This document shows, in pieces, positions 26,418 through 34,600 of a stretch of 64,000 bases of DNA. The DNA comes from JAJTFW01 sp964534995. GTDB lineage: Bacteria > Bacteroidota > Bacteroidia > AKYH767-A > OLB10. Within the stretch, counting starts at the first letter, position 1. Each line of letters opens with the position of its first letter. A program made the position numbers and the translations under genes. Under the pieces are notes generated by a model. It did no database searches. It was not told the origin of the DNA and saw only the letters and a program-made list of their open reading frames with translations. Where the stretch lies: NCBI GenBank assembly GCA_964534995.1, contig CAZHSC010000005.1:1-64000 (forward strand). The letters run 5' to 3'.

Positions 26418-27536
26418 ATGCGAAGTCTGAAATTTTTACTGCAGAAAGAATTCCGGCAGATCTTCCGGAACCCTGCCATCCTGCGCATGATCTTCCTGAT
26501 GCCGGTGATACAGCTCATCGTATTGCCGATGGTTGCTGATTATGAAATCCGCAATGTCAACATCGGCATCATCGACCACGACCACAGTACTTACTCGCGC
26601 GATATGATCCGCAAGATCACTTCTTCGGAAACCTTCGTACTTGCGGGCTATTATGAGCGTTACAGTGACGCATTAGTAGATGTTGAACACGACAAAGCGG
26701 ATCTCGTTTTAGAAATTCCGGCGGGCTTTGAACGCACACTGGTACGCGAAAATGAGGCCAAAGTAGCGGTGGCGGTGAATGCCATCAATGGAGTAAAAGC
26801 CAATCTCGGTGCGGCCTATTTAAGCACCATTCTGCGTAATTACAATCAGGAGGTACGTACCCAATGGATACAATTCCCACGCTTCGATGAACTACCACGG
26901 GTTGAAATCGCAGGTCTCAACTGGTACAACCTCCACATGAATTACAAGTTGTTCATGGTTCCGGGAATTCTGGTGGTGCTGCTCACCATGGTGGGCGCCT
27001 TCCTTACTGCGCTGAACATCGTAAAAGAAAAGGAAGTCGGAACTATCGAACAGCTCAACGTAACGCCTATCCGCAAACCGGAGTTTGTATTAGGCAAGCT
27101 TATTCCCTTTTGGGTATTGGGGATGGTGGTATTGACGCTGGGCTTGCTTGTTGCGCGAATTGTATATGGCATCATACCGGTGGGGAATATTGGTTTACTC
27201 TATCTCTTCGCGGCCGTCTTCCTGCTCGCAGTACTTGGCTTAGGCCTGCTCATCTCCAACATCGCCCAAACGCAACAACAAAGCATGCTCATGGCGTTCT
27301 TCCTCATGATGATTTTCATCCTCATGGGCGGACTCTACACCAGCATCGACAGCATGCCCTACTGGGCGCAGGTTGTTACCTGGTTCAATCCGGTTACTTA
27401 CTTTATTGAAGTGATGCGGATGGTAGTATTAAAAGGCAGCAGCTTCAGTGATATCTCCAGACATCTGGGCATCATTGGCATATTTGCCGTGGTGCTGAAT
27501 GTATGGGCGGTGGTGAGTTACAGGAAGAGGAATTAG
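26418..27536 (+). CDS. ABC-2 type permease 2 (YbhS/YbhR-like)
   Basis: 372 residues with the same architecture as its neighbour, including KEKEVGTIEQLNVTPI. It begins one base after the stop of permease 1. It is the last gene of the operon; the next gene is on the opposite strand. Confidence 0.92.
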   Translation: MRSLKFLLQKEFRQIFRNPAILRMIFLMPVIQLIVLPMVADYEIRNVNIGIIDHDHSTYSRDMIRKITSSETFVLAGYYERYSDALVDVEHDKADLVLEIPAGFERTLVRENEAKVAVAVNAINGVKANLGAAYLSTILRNYNQEVRTQWIQFPRFDELPRVEIAGLNWYNLHMNYKLFMVPGILVVLLTMVGAFLTALNIVKEKEVGTIEQLNVTPIRKPEFVLGKLIPFWVLGMVVLTLGLLVARIVYGIIPVGNIGLLYLFAAVFLLAVLGLGLLISNIAQTQQQSMLMAFFLMMIFILMGGLYTSIDSMPYWAQVVTWFNPVTYFIEVMRMVVLKGSSFSDISRHLGIIGIFAVVLNVWAVVSYRKRN

Positions 27537-27618
27537 GGTTGCGGGATGCGGGGGAAAAGAATTCGTAGATAACGGAAGGATAAAGATTGGAATTGCAGAT
27601 TAAATCATTACCCTTTAC

Positions 27619-29322
27619 CTACACCCTCTCCAACTCTTCCCACAATGCGAAACGCGACGGATGATCTTTTTTAAGACGCTGGATGAGTGCTTCTACTCGT
27701 TTGCCTGCGCCGAGTTTTTTCATACGACGGAGGTAGCGACAGGCGTTTTTGTAGTGTCCGCGACCTACATTGTCTTTTAAGTATTGAATGATGCCGGTTT
27801 CGTATAGCAGGGCTATTTGCTCTGAATAGGTTTCAGGAAATAGTTTTTCATAACGTTCGAGACGCTGAAGGAATGGATGGTTTTGCAATAGCTCTAATAA
27901 ACGATCCCACCATGCTTCCTTGATGTATATGTCCGCTATTCTATCTACATCCAACCATCGACTTTTCGTGGTAATTTCATCTAACAGACCTTCAACAAAT
28001 TGGTTCCACTCCCCCTTGTCCACTGTGGTTTTCAGTATGGAATAGTAATCCTGCTCATGCATGAAATGATCCAGATACAGCATACGGGCGTATTCGATGA
28101 TTTTTTCTTTATCGTTTTGTGCCAGCGCAATTTTCAATAACCAATCGTACCATCCTGCAGCCAGACCCGGTTTACTTTCTTTGTCCGCCTTGATGCCTTC
28201 ATTGGCTAAACGGATTGCTTCTTTATAGTTCTTTGTCTTAATTGCTTCATCAATGGCATTGCGGCGAAATACAGGGTTGGACATATTCCTGCTAACAAAA
28301 TCCGCAATTTCTTTTTCCGTTCCTGTTCTGCGCAATAGCGATAGTTTAAGTTCCTGCAGTTTTTCCCGGTCATATTTATTTTGTTGATGCTGATCCAGTA
28401 AACTATGTAAGGTACTTGTTTCAGCAACAGTTCTTTGTTGTGAAATCGCAAGGCCCAACATCGGGAGATGCCAATCCCAGCCGGCAAATATTTTACTGTT
28501 ATAGGTGGAGATGCCGTAGTCAAAGATCATCTTCCGGATTTCTTCCGGTAACTCTTCGTTCGCTGTTTGAAATAGTAAACTCATCGCCTCTTCAATACAA
28601 CTACCGATATCACCATTGCTGTCGTCAACAAATTGCAATGCCTCATTCATCTCTTCCAATACAGCAGCAGCAATAAAAAATGCAGATTGAAAATTACCTT
28701 TCTCCAATAGCCGCTGTGCGTTTACCAGCAGATTGTTTACCTCACGCCAAACCAACGCGGTCTTGTTCCACGGAATAAATTTTCCTTTGCCACCTATACT
28801 TCGAAGAATGGCTTTAACCTGCGATGCATAAAACTTTTTAGTTTCACCACTGGTCTCTGAGCGGAAGGTCATTAGAAAAGTCTTCCTGAACTGTGAATCA
28901 CGCAGAGTACATTCATGAATAAACGCGCACATCTCATCGAGTGTCAGCTTCTGCAATATCTCATCTACCTGCTCCTGCACCGTTTTACGCTTTTTTGGTG
29001 GAGTCTTGGTTTTTACCTTCGTTGTTTTTTTCGAAGAAGGTACAATTTCCAGTATTTCCTGCTGCAAGAAAAACAGTGCGGCAGCTACATGCTTACAAAC
29101 CGCCCCAAGATCATAAGGACAATCACAGGAGTAGTCCTGCACAATTTCGTTCTTTATATGCAGTGTCACCGTATATACTTCCGAGCCTTCTACCTTAAAT
29201 TCATATACTCCGGCTGAAATTTCATCCGGTTCATCTACACGACCGTTTTCAAAATACGAAAGACCTCGTTTCAGAATGGCCTCATCAATATGTTGTTCAA
29301 ATTCGTTTAAAGGGATTTGCAT
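27619..29322 (-). CDS. SWIM zinc-finger domain protein
   Basis: 567 residues. The SWIM motif CxCx7CxH is at Cys66, Cys68, Cys76, His78 (SCDCPYDLGAVCKH). A basic Lys-rich linker follows, then a long helical-repeat (TPR-like) C-terminal part. SWIM domains bind DNA or protein partners. In some bacteria such proteins sit next to SNF2 helicases, but none is here. The upstream neighbour is the DUF4143 ATPase, 11 bases away, so they may be co-transcribed. Confidence 0.82.
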   Translation of the reverse strand: MQIPLNEFEQHIDEAILKRGLSYFENGRVDEPDEISAGVYEFKVEGSEVYTVTLHIKNEIVQDYSCDCPYDLGAVCKHVAAALFFLQQEILEIVPSSKKTTKVKTKTPPKKRKTVQEQVDEILQKLTLDEMCAFIHECTLRDSQFRKTFLMTFRSETSGETKKFYASQVKAILRSIGGKGKFIPWNKTALVWREVNNLLVNAQRLLEKGNFQSAFFIAAAVLEEMNEALQFVDDSNGDIGSCIEEAMSLLFQTANEELPEEIRKMIFDYGISTYNSKIFAGWDWHLPMLGLAISQQRTVAETSTLHSLLDQHQQNKYDREKLQELKLSLLRRTGTEKEIADFVSRNMSNPVFRRNAIDEAIKTKNYKEAIRLANEGIKADKESKPGLAAGWYDWLLKIALAQNDKEKIIEYARMLYLDHFMHEQDYYSILKTTVDKGEWNQFVEGLLDEITTKSRWLDVDRIADIYIKEAWWDRLLELLQNHPFLQRLERYEKLFPETYSEQIALLYETGIIQYLKDNVGRGHYKNACRYLRRMKKLGAGKRVEALIQRLKKDHPSRFALWEELERV

Positions 29323-29333
29323 GATTTGAAGAT

Positions 29334-30572
29334 TTAATTTGAATCAGGAGACAATAGCCACCGGAATACATTCATGTGAATAACACCCTTTTGGTTTTGA
29401 GTAAAGGAATCAGAAGTCAATAAATACTTTGGGTAGTTGTCATTTAATTTTTCCAAAGACTGGAATTCCCTCTTCGATGTTTCGGGCGAACTTAATAACC
29501 ACGCTACCTGGAAATAGGTTAGTTCGCCATTGGGAGTTTTGCAAACAAAATCAACTTCACCAGACCTTGATGTTCCTGTCCAGATTTTATAACCACGTCG
29601 CAAGAGTTCAAGATAAACTACATTCTCCAGAATATGTCCACGATCAGCAGTACGTTCTTTTCCAACCAGTATATTTAATAATCCCGGATCTACCAGATAA
29701 TACTTTTCTTGTGTTGCCAGTTGTTTCCTTCCCTTTAAATCAAAGCGGTTTACTTTATAGAATACAAAACCTGCAACGAGATATTCGAGGTATTTATCAA
29801 CGGTTGAATGATGGATTTGTTGACCATCAGTCTTTAGCGCCTTGGATATGTTACCCGGAGAAAGGGCACTTCCAATTTGAGAAGCCATAAACCTTACGAT
29901 ATTTTCGAAGGCACGTTTGTTGTTTATCTGATGACGTTGTGAAATGTCTTTTTCAATAATACTGGTATAAATTGCCTGCAGATACTCGTAAATTTTATCA
30001 TGTCCTCCTTCACGTAATTCCACCCCTTTGGGCAATGATGTTTCGTTTACATAGTCAAAAAACAACGCTTCATAGTCAAGATATTTATTGTCAATTTCAA
30101 TTTTTCGTGCGATCAAATATTCTTTGAATGAAAAAGGAAGTAATGAAATCTCAATATACCTGCCACTTAAAAGCGTAGCCAGTTCACCCGAAAGCAACAA
30201 TGCATTGGATCCGGTAATATATACATCCATGTTAGGTTTAACATATAATCCATCTACCAATCTTTCGAATCCATTTACATTCTGCACTTCATCAAGAAAG
30301 ACATAATTAGGTTTTTCTTTGTCGAGTCGACTTACTATATATTCATACAAACCATCCAGGTCATTCAGATACCGTCGATATTCGAAATCTTCAAAGTTTA
30401 TAGATAAAATCTGGCTGTCGGCTACGCCCATCTCCCGTAAGGTTCGTCGATACAGTTCCAATAAGGTGCTCTTGCCGCTTCGTCGTAATCCTGTCACCAC
30501 CTTAATTAGGTCTAAATCTTTGTATGACAATAATTTAGCCGTGTATTCTGTCCGTTCGATATATTCTGCCAT
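29334..30572 (-). CDS. AAA ATPase with DUF4143 domain
   Basis: 412 residues with Walker A GLRRSGKST (Lys34) and Walker B YVFLDEVQNV. The C-terminal DUF4143 domain (KYYLVDPGLLNILVG ... GHILENVVYLELLRRGY ... GEVDFV) has a PD-(D/E)xK-like nuclease core. The family is widespread, often horizontally moved, and of uncertain function. The -7 box at 30577 is four bases from the ATG, and a perfect 17-base inverted repeat covers the -33 region, so this gene is probably tightly regulated. Confidence 0.88.
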   Translation of the reverse strand: MAEYIERTEYTAKLLSYKDLDLIKVVTGLRRSGKSTLLELYRRTLREMGVADSQILSINFEDFEYRRYLNDLDGLYEYIVSRLDKEKPNYVFLDEVQNVNGFERLVDGLYVKPNMDVYITGSNALLLSGELATLLSGRYIEISLLPFSFKEYLIARKIEIDNKYLDYEALFFDYVNETSLPKGVELREGGHDKIYEYLQAIYTSIIEKDISQRHQINNKRAFENIVRFMASQIGSALSPGNISKALKTDGQQIHHSTVDKYLEYLVAGFVFYKVNRFDLKGRKQLATQEKYYLVDPGLLNILVGKERTADRGHILENVVYLELLRRGYKIWTGTSRSGEVDFVCKTPNGELTYFQVAWLLSSPETSKREFQSLEKLNDNYPKYLLTSDSFTQNQKGVIHMNVFRWLLSPDSN

Positions 30573-30576
30573 ACTA

Positions 30577-30584
30577 TAAAGATA
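30577..30584 (-). promoter_or_regulatory. -7 box of the DUF4143 ATPase gene
   Basis: TATCTTTA on the minus strand, with only TAGT between it and the ATG, the same arrangement as rbfA at 58749. A TTTG 22 bases upstream lies in the palindrome at 30591-30631. A leaderless mRNA is likely. Confidence 0.5.
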
Positions 30585-30588
30585 CTAC

Positions 30589-30861
30589 TTAAATTATCAA
30601 AACTTGCAAAATAAGCAAGTTTTGATAATTTATCGGCTTACTAAACGCAGAAAATCCAGCCATAATATCCCCTAAAAGCCCCCCCTTTGATTCGTTCGTC
30701 TTCCCCCTCACTTCATACACCGTCTTCCGTTTATCTCCTTTTTTCTTTAACAACTTCAGTTCCGTTCCTTTTAACAGATCCCTTGAAGCGGTGGCTGGCG
30801 AAAGCGACTTAAATACATTCATGTATTCCTGGTCAGGTGGTTGGCATTTACCTCCCCAAGC
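30589..30861 (-). pseudogene. Remnant of a winged-helix (Fic-type C-terminal) gene
   Basis: About 90 residues remain, with FKSLSPATASRDLLKGTELKLLKKKGDKRKTVYEV. This is the recognition helix and wing that ends many Fic/DUF4172-type proteins (SxATxxRDL ... GxGRxxxY). The frame opens after a TAA at 30862 with no start or N-terminal domain, and the C-terminus runs into the inverted repeat. I read it as a deletion remnant. It could also be a short stand-alone HTH starting at ATG 30822. Confidence 0.5.
30591..30631. repeat. Perfect 17-base inverted repeat over a promoter
   Basis: Arms at 30591-30607 and 30615-30631 (AAATTATCAAAACTTGC and its complement) with a 7-base AT spacer. It overlaps the -33 region of the DUF4143 gene and the 3' end of the winged-helix remnant. 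It may be an operator or the remnant gene's terminator hairpin. Confidence 0.75.
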
Positions 30862-30923
30862 TTAATCGAAACTGAACTTATCAGGTTTAATATGCGTGGC
30901 GTTAACTGATAGGGAGGATTCAC

Positions 30924-30947
30924 TGATAGTATCATATGATACTATCA
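30924..30947. promoter_or_regulatory. 24-base perfect palindrome, probable operator
   Basis: TGATAGTATCA joined to TGATACTATCA through a shared centre. Each half is itself symmetric, so it could hold two dimers. It lies just upstream of the winged-helix remnant and may be that gene's own surviving operator. Elsewhere between 30862 and 31088 I see no gene. Confidence 0.6.
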
Positions 30948-31088
30948 AAAGTAAATAAATACAGAACTATGTGCACTGATCAAATGCTTTGATCTCCATT
31001 AACTATTAAGGATTCAAAGTAAAAAAATGCCTATTATGACGGTATTTATTTGTAATTCCGTTATTTACAATTTTCATTCAATAATTAT

Positions 31089-31140
31089 TTTGCGCAACCA
31101 AATAATTGCACATATATTTGCAACCATATTGTTGCGCAAA
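31089..31140 (+). promoter_or_regulatory. Promoter embedded in an inverted-repeat operator
   Basis: TTTG (31089-31092), 20 bases, TATATTTG (31113-31120) is a textbook Bacteroidota promoter. TTTGCGCAAC (31089-31098) covers the -33 box, and its inverted copy GTTGCGCAAA (31131-31140) sits just after the -7 box. The ArsR-type product of the next gene probably binds here. Confidence 0.75.
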
Positions 31141-31145
31141 TTACA

Positions 31146-31472
31146 ATGGAAACCAGAAGAGACGTCTTCAGTGCCTTAGCTGATCCTACACGGCGGGCGA
31201 TCATTCTCCTCCTGGCTGTTGGCTCCATGACACCCAACGCGATGGCAGCACATTTCGACAGCAGCCGGCAGGCAATATCCAAACACCTGCAGGTGCTTAC
31301 CGAATGTGAAATCGTGTTTCCTGATCAGCAGGGACGTGAGATCTACTACCACTTAAATGCCGATAAAATGAAAGAAGTAGAAAAGTGGTTACTGCAATTT
31401 AAACAGATGCTGGCGAAACGTTTCGAACAGCTGGATACCGTACTTGACAAACTAAAATCGAACCGCAAATGA
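31146..31472 (+). CDS. ArsR/SmtB family regulator without metal site
   Basis: 108-residue winged-helix protein ([16 protein letters not shown] ... [17 protein letters not shown]). It lacks the Cys pairs of metal sensors. It belongs to the subgroup that sits next to AHSA1/SRPBCC genes, as it does here, with an ATGA overlap with the next gene. Likely autoregulatory through the inverted repeats at 31089 and 31131; its inducer is unknown. Confidence 0.9.
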   Translation: METRRDVFSALADPTRRAIILLLAVGSMTPNAMAAHFDSSRQAISKHLQVLTECEIVFPDQQGREIYYHLNADKMKEVEKWLLQFKQMLAKRFEQLDTVLDKLKSNRK

Positions 31473-32431
31473 ACAAGGCTATCCTCTTTAACTTTTTTGT
31501 AGATAAGGAAAAAAATCAAATTACCGTTGATCGTTCTTTCAACGCACCTATCGATCTTGTTTGGGCTGCCTGGACCGAGTCCGACCTCCTCGATCAGTGG
31601 TGGGCACCGAAACCGTATCAGTCGGTCACCCAATCACAGGATTTTCGTGAAGGAGGCAAGTGGCTTTATTATATGTTGAGTCCTGAGGGAGATAAGCATT
31701 GGTGTTATTTCGTATATGAAAAAATTACGCCGATGTCTTACTTCGGTGGTCATGATTCATTTTGCGATGAAGAGGGAAAACCGAATACCTCGAAACCCAT
31801 CGTACACTGGGGGAACACATTCCATGATCAGGGCGACAGCACCACGGTAAATCTTGTGCTGCAATTCAAATCATTGGAGGACCTCGAAGCGATTATTCAA
31901 ATGGGTTTCAAAGAGGGATTCACGGCCGGACTCGAAAACCTAGATCAATACATCGCTGCACAATTCTATTTACGCAAGCGCAGCAAGCCGGATAACAAAG
32001 CACGTGTATCCACTTACTTAAATTTTCCGGGCAATACCGAAGAAGCATTTCTCTTTTATCGCTCCGTATTCAAATCAGAATTCGTGGATGGCATTCATCG
32101 GTTTGGTGAATTGCCTGCGGATCCGAATCAACCACCAATGTCTGAATCATTGAAGAATATGGTGATACATGTTGAACTGCCATTATACGGTGGACATATT
32201 CTGATGGGCACTGATGCTCCCAAAGAAATGGGATTCACCGTAACGCAGGGCAACAACATGCACATCAATCTGGAACCCGATTCAAAAGTGGAAGCTGACC
32301 GGATATTCAAGGAACTATCTGCAGGAGGTGCGGTGAGCATGCCGATGCAGGATATGTTCTGGGGTGCTTACTTCGGAAGCTTTACGGATAAATTCGGGAT
32401 TAACTGGATGATAAATTATCAGGCGAAATAA
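31469..32431 (+). CDS. AHSA1/SRPBCC-VOC fusion protein
   Basis: 320 residues in two domains. Residues 1-165 form an AHSA1-type SRPBCC hydrophobic-pocket domain ([28 protein letters not shown]). Residues 178-320 form a VOC/PhnB-like domain ([22 protein letters not shown] ... [13 protein letters not shown]). These domains are usually separate neighbouring genes in this operon type; here they are fused. It probably binds a small hydrophobic molecule. No enzyme activity can be assigned. Confidence 0.88.
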   Translation: MNKAILFNFFVDKEKNQITVDRSFNAPIDLVWAAWTESDLLDQWWAPKPYQSVTQSQDFREGGKWLYYMLSPEGDKHWCYFVYEKITPMSYFGGHDSFCDEEGKPNTSKPIVHWGNTFHDQGDSTTVNLVLQFKSLEDLEAIIQMGFKEGFTAGLENLDQYIAAQFYLRKRSKPDNKARVSTYLNFPGNTEEAFLFYRSVFKSEFVDGIHRFGELPADPNQPPMSESLKNMVIHVELPLYGGHILMGTDAPKEMGFTVTQGNNMHINLEPDSKVEADRIFKELSAGGAVSMPMQDMFWGAYFGSFTDKFGINWMINYQAK

Positions 32432-32445
32432 CAATAATACAGAAT

Positions 32446-32471
32446 AAGCCCCGGCGTAAAATCCGGGGCTT
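32446..32471. terminator. Hairpin between convergent genes
   Basis: AAGCCCCGG pairs with CCGGGGCTT (9 bases, loop of 8). There is no long T-run, so termination is less certain than at 12212 or 20408. Confidence 0.5.
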
Positions 32472-32564
32472 AAAGAATCCGGCACATCCTGTTTGGCAGG
32501 AGGCTATGATAAAGTTTAAAAGGTGCCTTGATTAAACGAAGTATCGCAACACGCTTCCATCCAA

Positions 32565-34445
32565 TCAACGAATGACCATCTGGCGGGACTTAATGATACG
32601 CCCATCGATAATCAGAGTTGCAGTGTACATACCAGGTCCGGAAGCATGGTTATACTCATATTGAAAATCACCGGTAGCAGCGATAACGGTACTCCGTATT
32701 TCCTTTCCATCTGAAGAAGTGATGATGAGTTCCGCATGCCCTGAACCGGCAGGAATATACCCATAGAAGCTGGTCCTGTCATGAAAGGGATTGGGTAAAT
32801 TCTGTTCGAGCGAAGCCGGTCTGGGATCCGCAACTCCGATAGCCGGCAGCTGTGCCTTTCCGGTGGCAGCAGTCCGTTCGCAGCAATGATTCATATCTTC
32901 ACGGATAGCAAGTACAAGTTTGCGCAGGTCATCCATCTCCTGCTGCTGCTTTCTGATCTGTTCTTCCTTACGATCCACTTCTTGCTTTAATTCCAGTACC
33001 GAATTAATCAGAATGAAATCCATGGCACCATAATCAACACCAAGGTATTCCGTTTGCTTTCCTGTTTTCTCATCGGTATTTACAAATGGCTTAATCATAT
33101 ACGGGGCCGCTTCACGCAGCTCCTGGGCCAGCGTACCCACAAATTCTTCGTTGATTGGCGTATGCGCCTCCCCGTTATACCGGAAGCGTACCGGATGTAT
33201 TTTTTCAAGTACACTGAGTCCGTCGGTGAATTCACGTACATCGGTCTTGAGCCTTGCATCGCTGCTGACGGTCCAGGCGGAAGAACCGGGCTTGGCGGCA
33301 GAGTTCGTCGCCACTTCCAGCTGGAAAGCGGGCGTTATATTACCGATACCCACATTGCCGTTGCCGGTCATGACCATCACATCTCCAAAGCCACTATTGA
33401 AAAAGTTCATACGGGCAGAGGATGGTGTGGCATTGGCAAGTCCTGCCAACGCCCAGTAATTGCCGGTCTGGGTGTTCTGAAAATGAATACGTGCATAATC
33501 TGCACCCTGTTCACGCAGGAGAAGCTGTGGAGAAGAACCGGAACTGTTATAGTCTACATGCAGCCGTGCGGCTGGTAAAGTGCTTCCAATTCCAACCTTA
33601 ATATTACTGGTATCTCCCAGCACCATGCTGTTACTTTGACTAACCTTGCTTCCTGCTCCGATGGCCACCGCATTGGTCAGGTTATCTGTCAAAGAAGCAT
33701 AGGCGCCCAATAATACACAGTTGTTCCCGGAAGCAATATTGGCAGCTGTACCCGAGCCTATAAAAGTATTTGACATACCGGATGTCAGGGATTGAGCTGT
33801 ACCGGCTCCCATCGCTACATTGTTGCTTCCGCTCATCAGGCTATACACCGAGTTTGATCCCATGATCGTGTTATTGCTCCCATTAACTAATCCTGCCAGT
33901 GAAGAACGACCTACGACTGTATTGTCATGGCCTGTAGTGTTGGATGTCAAAGCGGCAGCACCTATTGCTGTATTTCCATTGCCGCTTGAGTTTGCACTCA
34001 GCGAATTATATCCAAACGCGCTGTTTCCAAACCCTGAGGTATCTGCCAAAAGAGCATTTTCGCCAAAACCGGAATTGCCATAACCCGTGGTAATGGCATT
34101 GCCGCTATGATATCCTGCAAACACATTGACACCGCCACGCGTGTGGAAAGCCCGGGTTGCATTGATATAAAGTCCGGAATCTTTTGCCAGATTCATATTT
34201 CCATTGACATCCAGCTTGAATAGCGGACTTGAAGTCCCTATTCCAATTTTTCCGTTGGCGGTAATGTACAAGCGGACCTGGTTGTTGGTCTTCACTTTCA
34301 ATGCCTTGTTATCGAGTGTACCTATAAAATTACTGGCCGGATTTGTTCCGGCGTTTCCGGTTAAACTCCATTGTGCCTGCACTGCGTTAATAGTAGCCGT
34401 CAGCACAACTAATGTCAGGCAAAGGGTGAGATTAAGGTTTTTCAT
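32565..34445 (-). CDS. Secreted S74 tail-fibre-like surface protein
   Basis: 626 residues: a signal peptide (ending INAVQAQ), then a head of about ten short YadA-like repeats (NSAFGYNSLSANSSGNGNTAIG...). A Peptidase_S74 intramolecular chaperone domain starts at SDARLK (autocleavage Ser) and runs through the SVLEKIHPVRFRYN and YLGVDYGAMDFILINSVLELK motifs. A coiled coil and a T9SS-like C-terminal domain (LEQNLPNPFHDRTSF ... SRQMVIR) follow. S74 domains trimerise and cleave phage fibres. In Bacteroidota such proteins are surface proteins and not phage parts, and no phage genes are near. Confidence 0.85.
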   Translation of the reverse strand: MKNLNLTLCLTLVVLTATINAVQAQWSLTGNAGTNPASNFIGTLDNKALKVKTNNQVRLYITANGKIGIGTSSPLFKLDVNGNMNLAKDSGLYINATRAFHTRGGVNVFAGYHSGNAITTGYGNSGFGENALLADTSGFGNSAFGYNSLSANSSGNGNTAIGAAALTSNTTGHDNTVVGRSSLAGLVNGSNNTIMGSNSVYSLMSGSNNVAMGAGTAQSLTSGMSNTFIGSGTAANIASGNNCVLLGAYASLTDNLTNAVAIGAGSKVSQSNSMVLGDTSNIKVGIGSTLPAARLHVDYNSSGSSPQLLLREQGADYARIHFQNTQTGNYWALAGLANATPSSARMNFFNSGFGDVMVMTGNGNVGIGNITPAFQLEVATNSAAKPGSSAWTVSSDARLKTDVREFTDGLSVLEKIHPVRFRYNGEAHTPINEEFVGTLAQELREAAPYMIKPFVNTDEKTGKQTEYLGVDYGAMDFILINSVLELKQEVDRKEEQIRKQQQEMDDLRKLVLAIREDMNHCCERTAATGKAQLPAIGVADPRPASLEQNLPNPFHDRTSFYGYIPAGSGHAELIITSSDGKEIRSTVIAATGDFQYEYNHASGPGMYTATLIIDGRIIKSRQMVIR

Positions 34446-34600
34446 GGTCTTGTGTATTTACCGGTAAAACTATTTTTCCTACAGCAGCCGGAATGGGGCA
34501 TTGAGCAAATGCGGGATCTTGTTGAGCGGAATGCTGTTTTGCCTTATTTAAATACTTTTTATTCATCGCCGGAAGTACTTACTTTGTAAATGACCGGACT

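Noticed and set aside
32565..34445. Prophage tail fibre
   Set aside because: The protein has a Sec signal peptide and a T9SS-like C-terminus, and no other phage gene is near.
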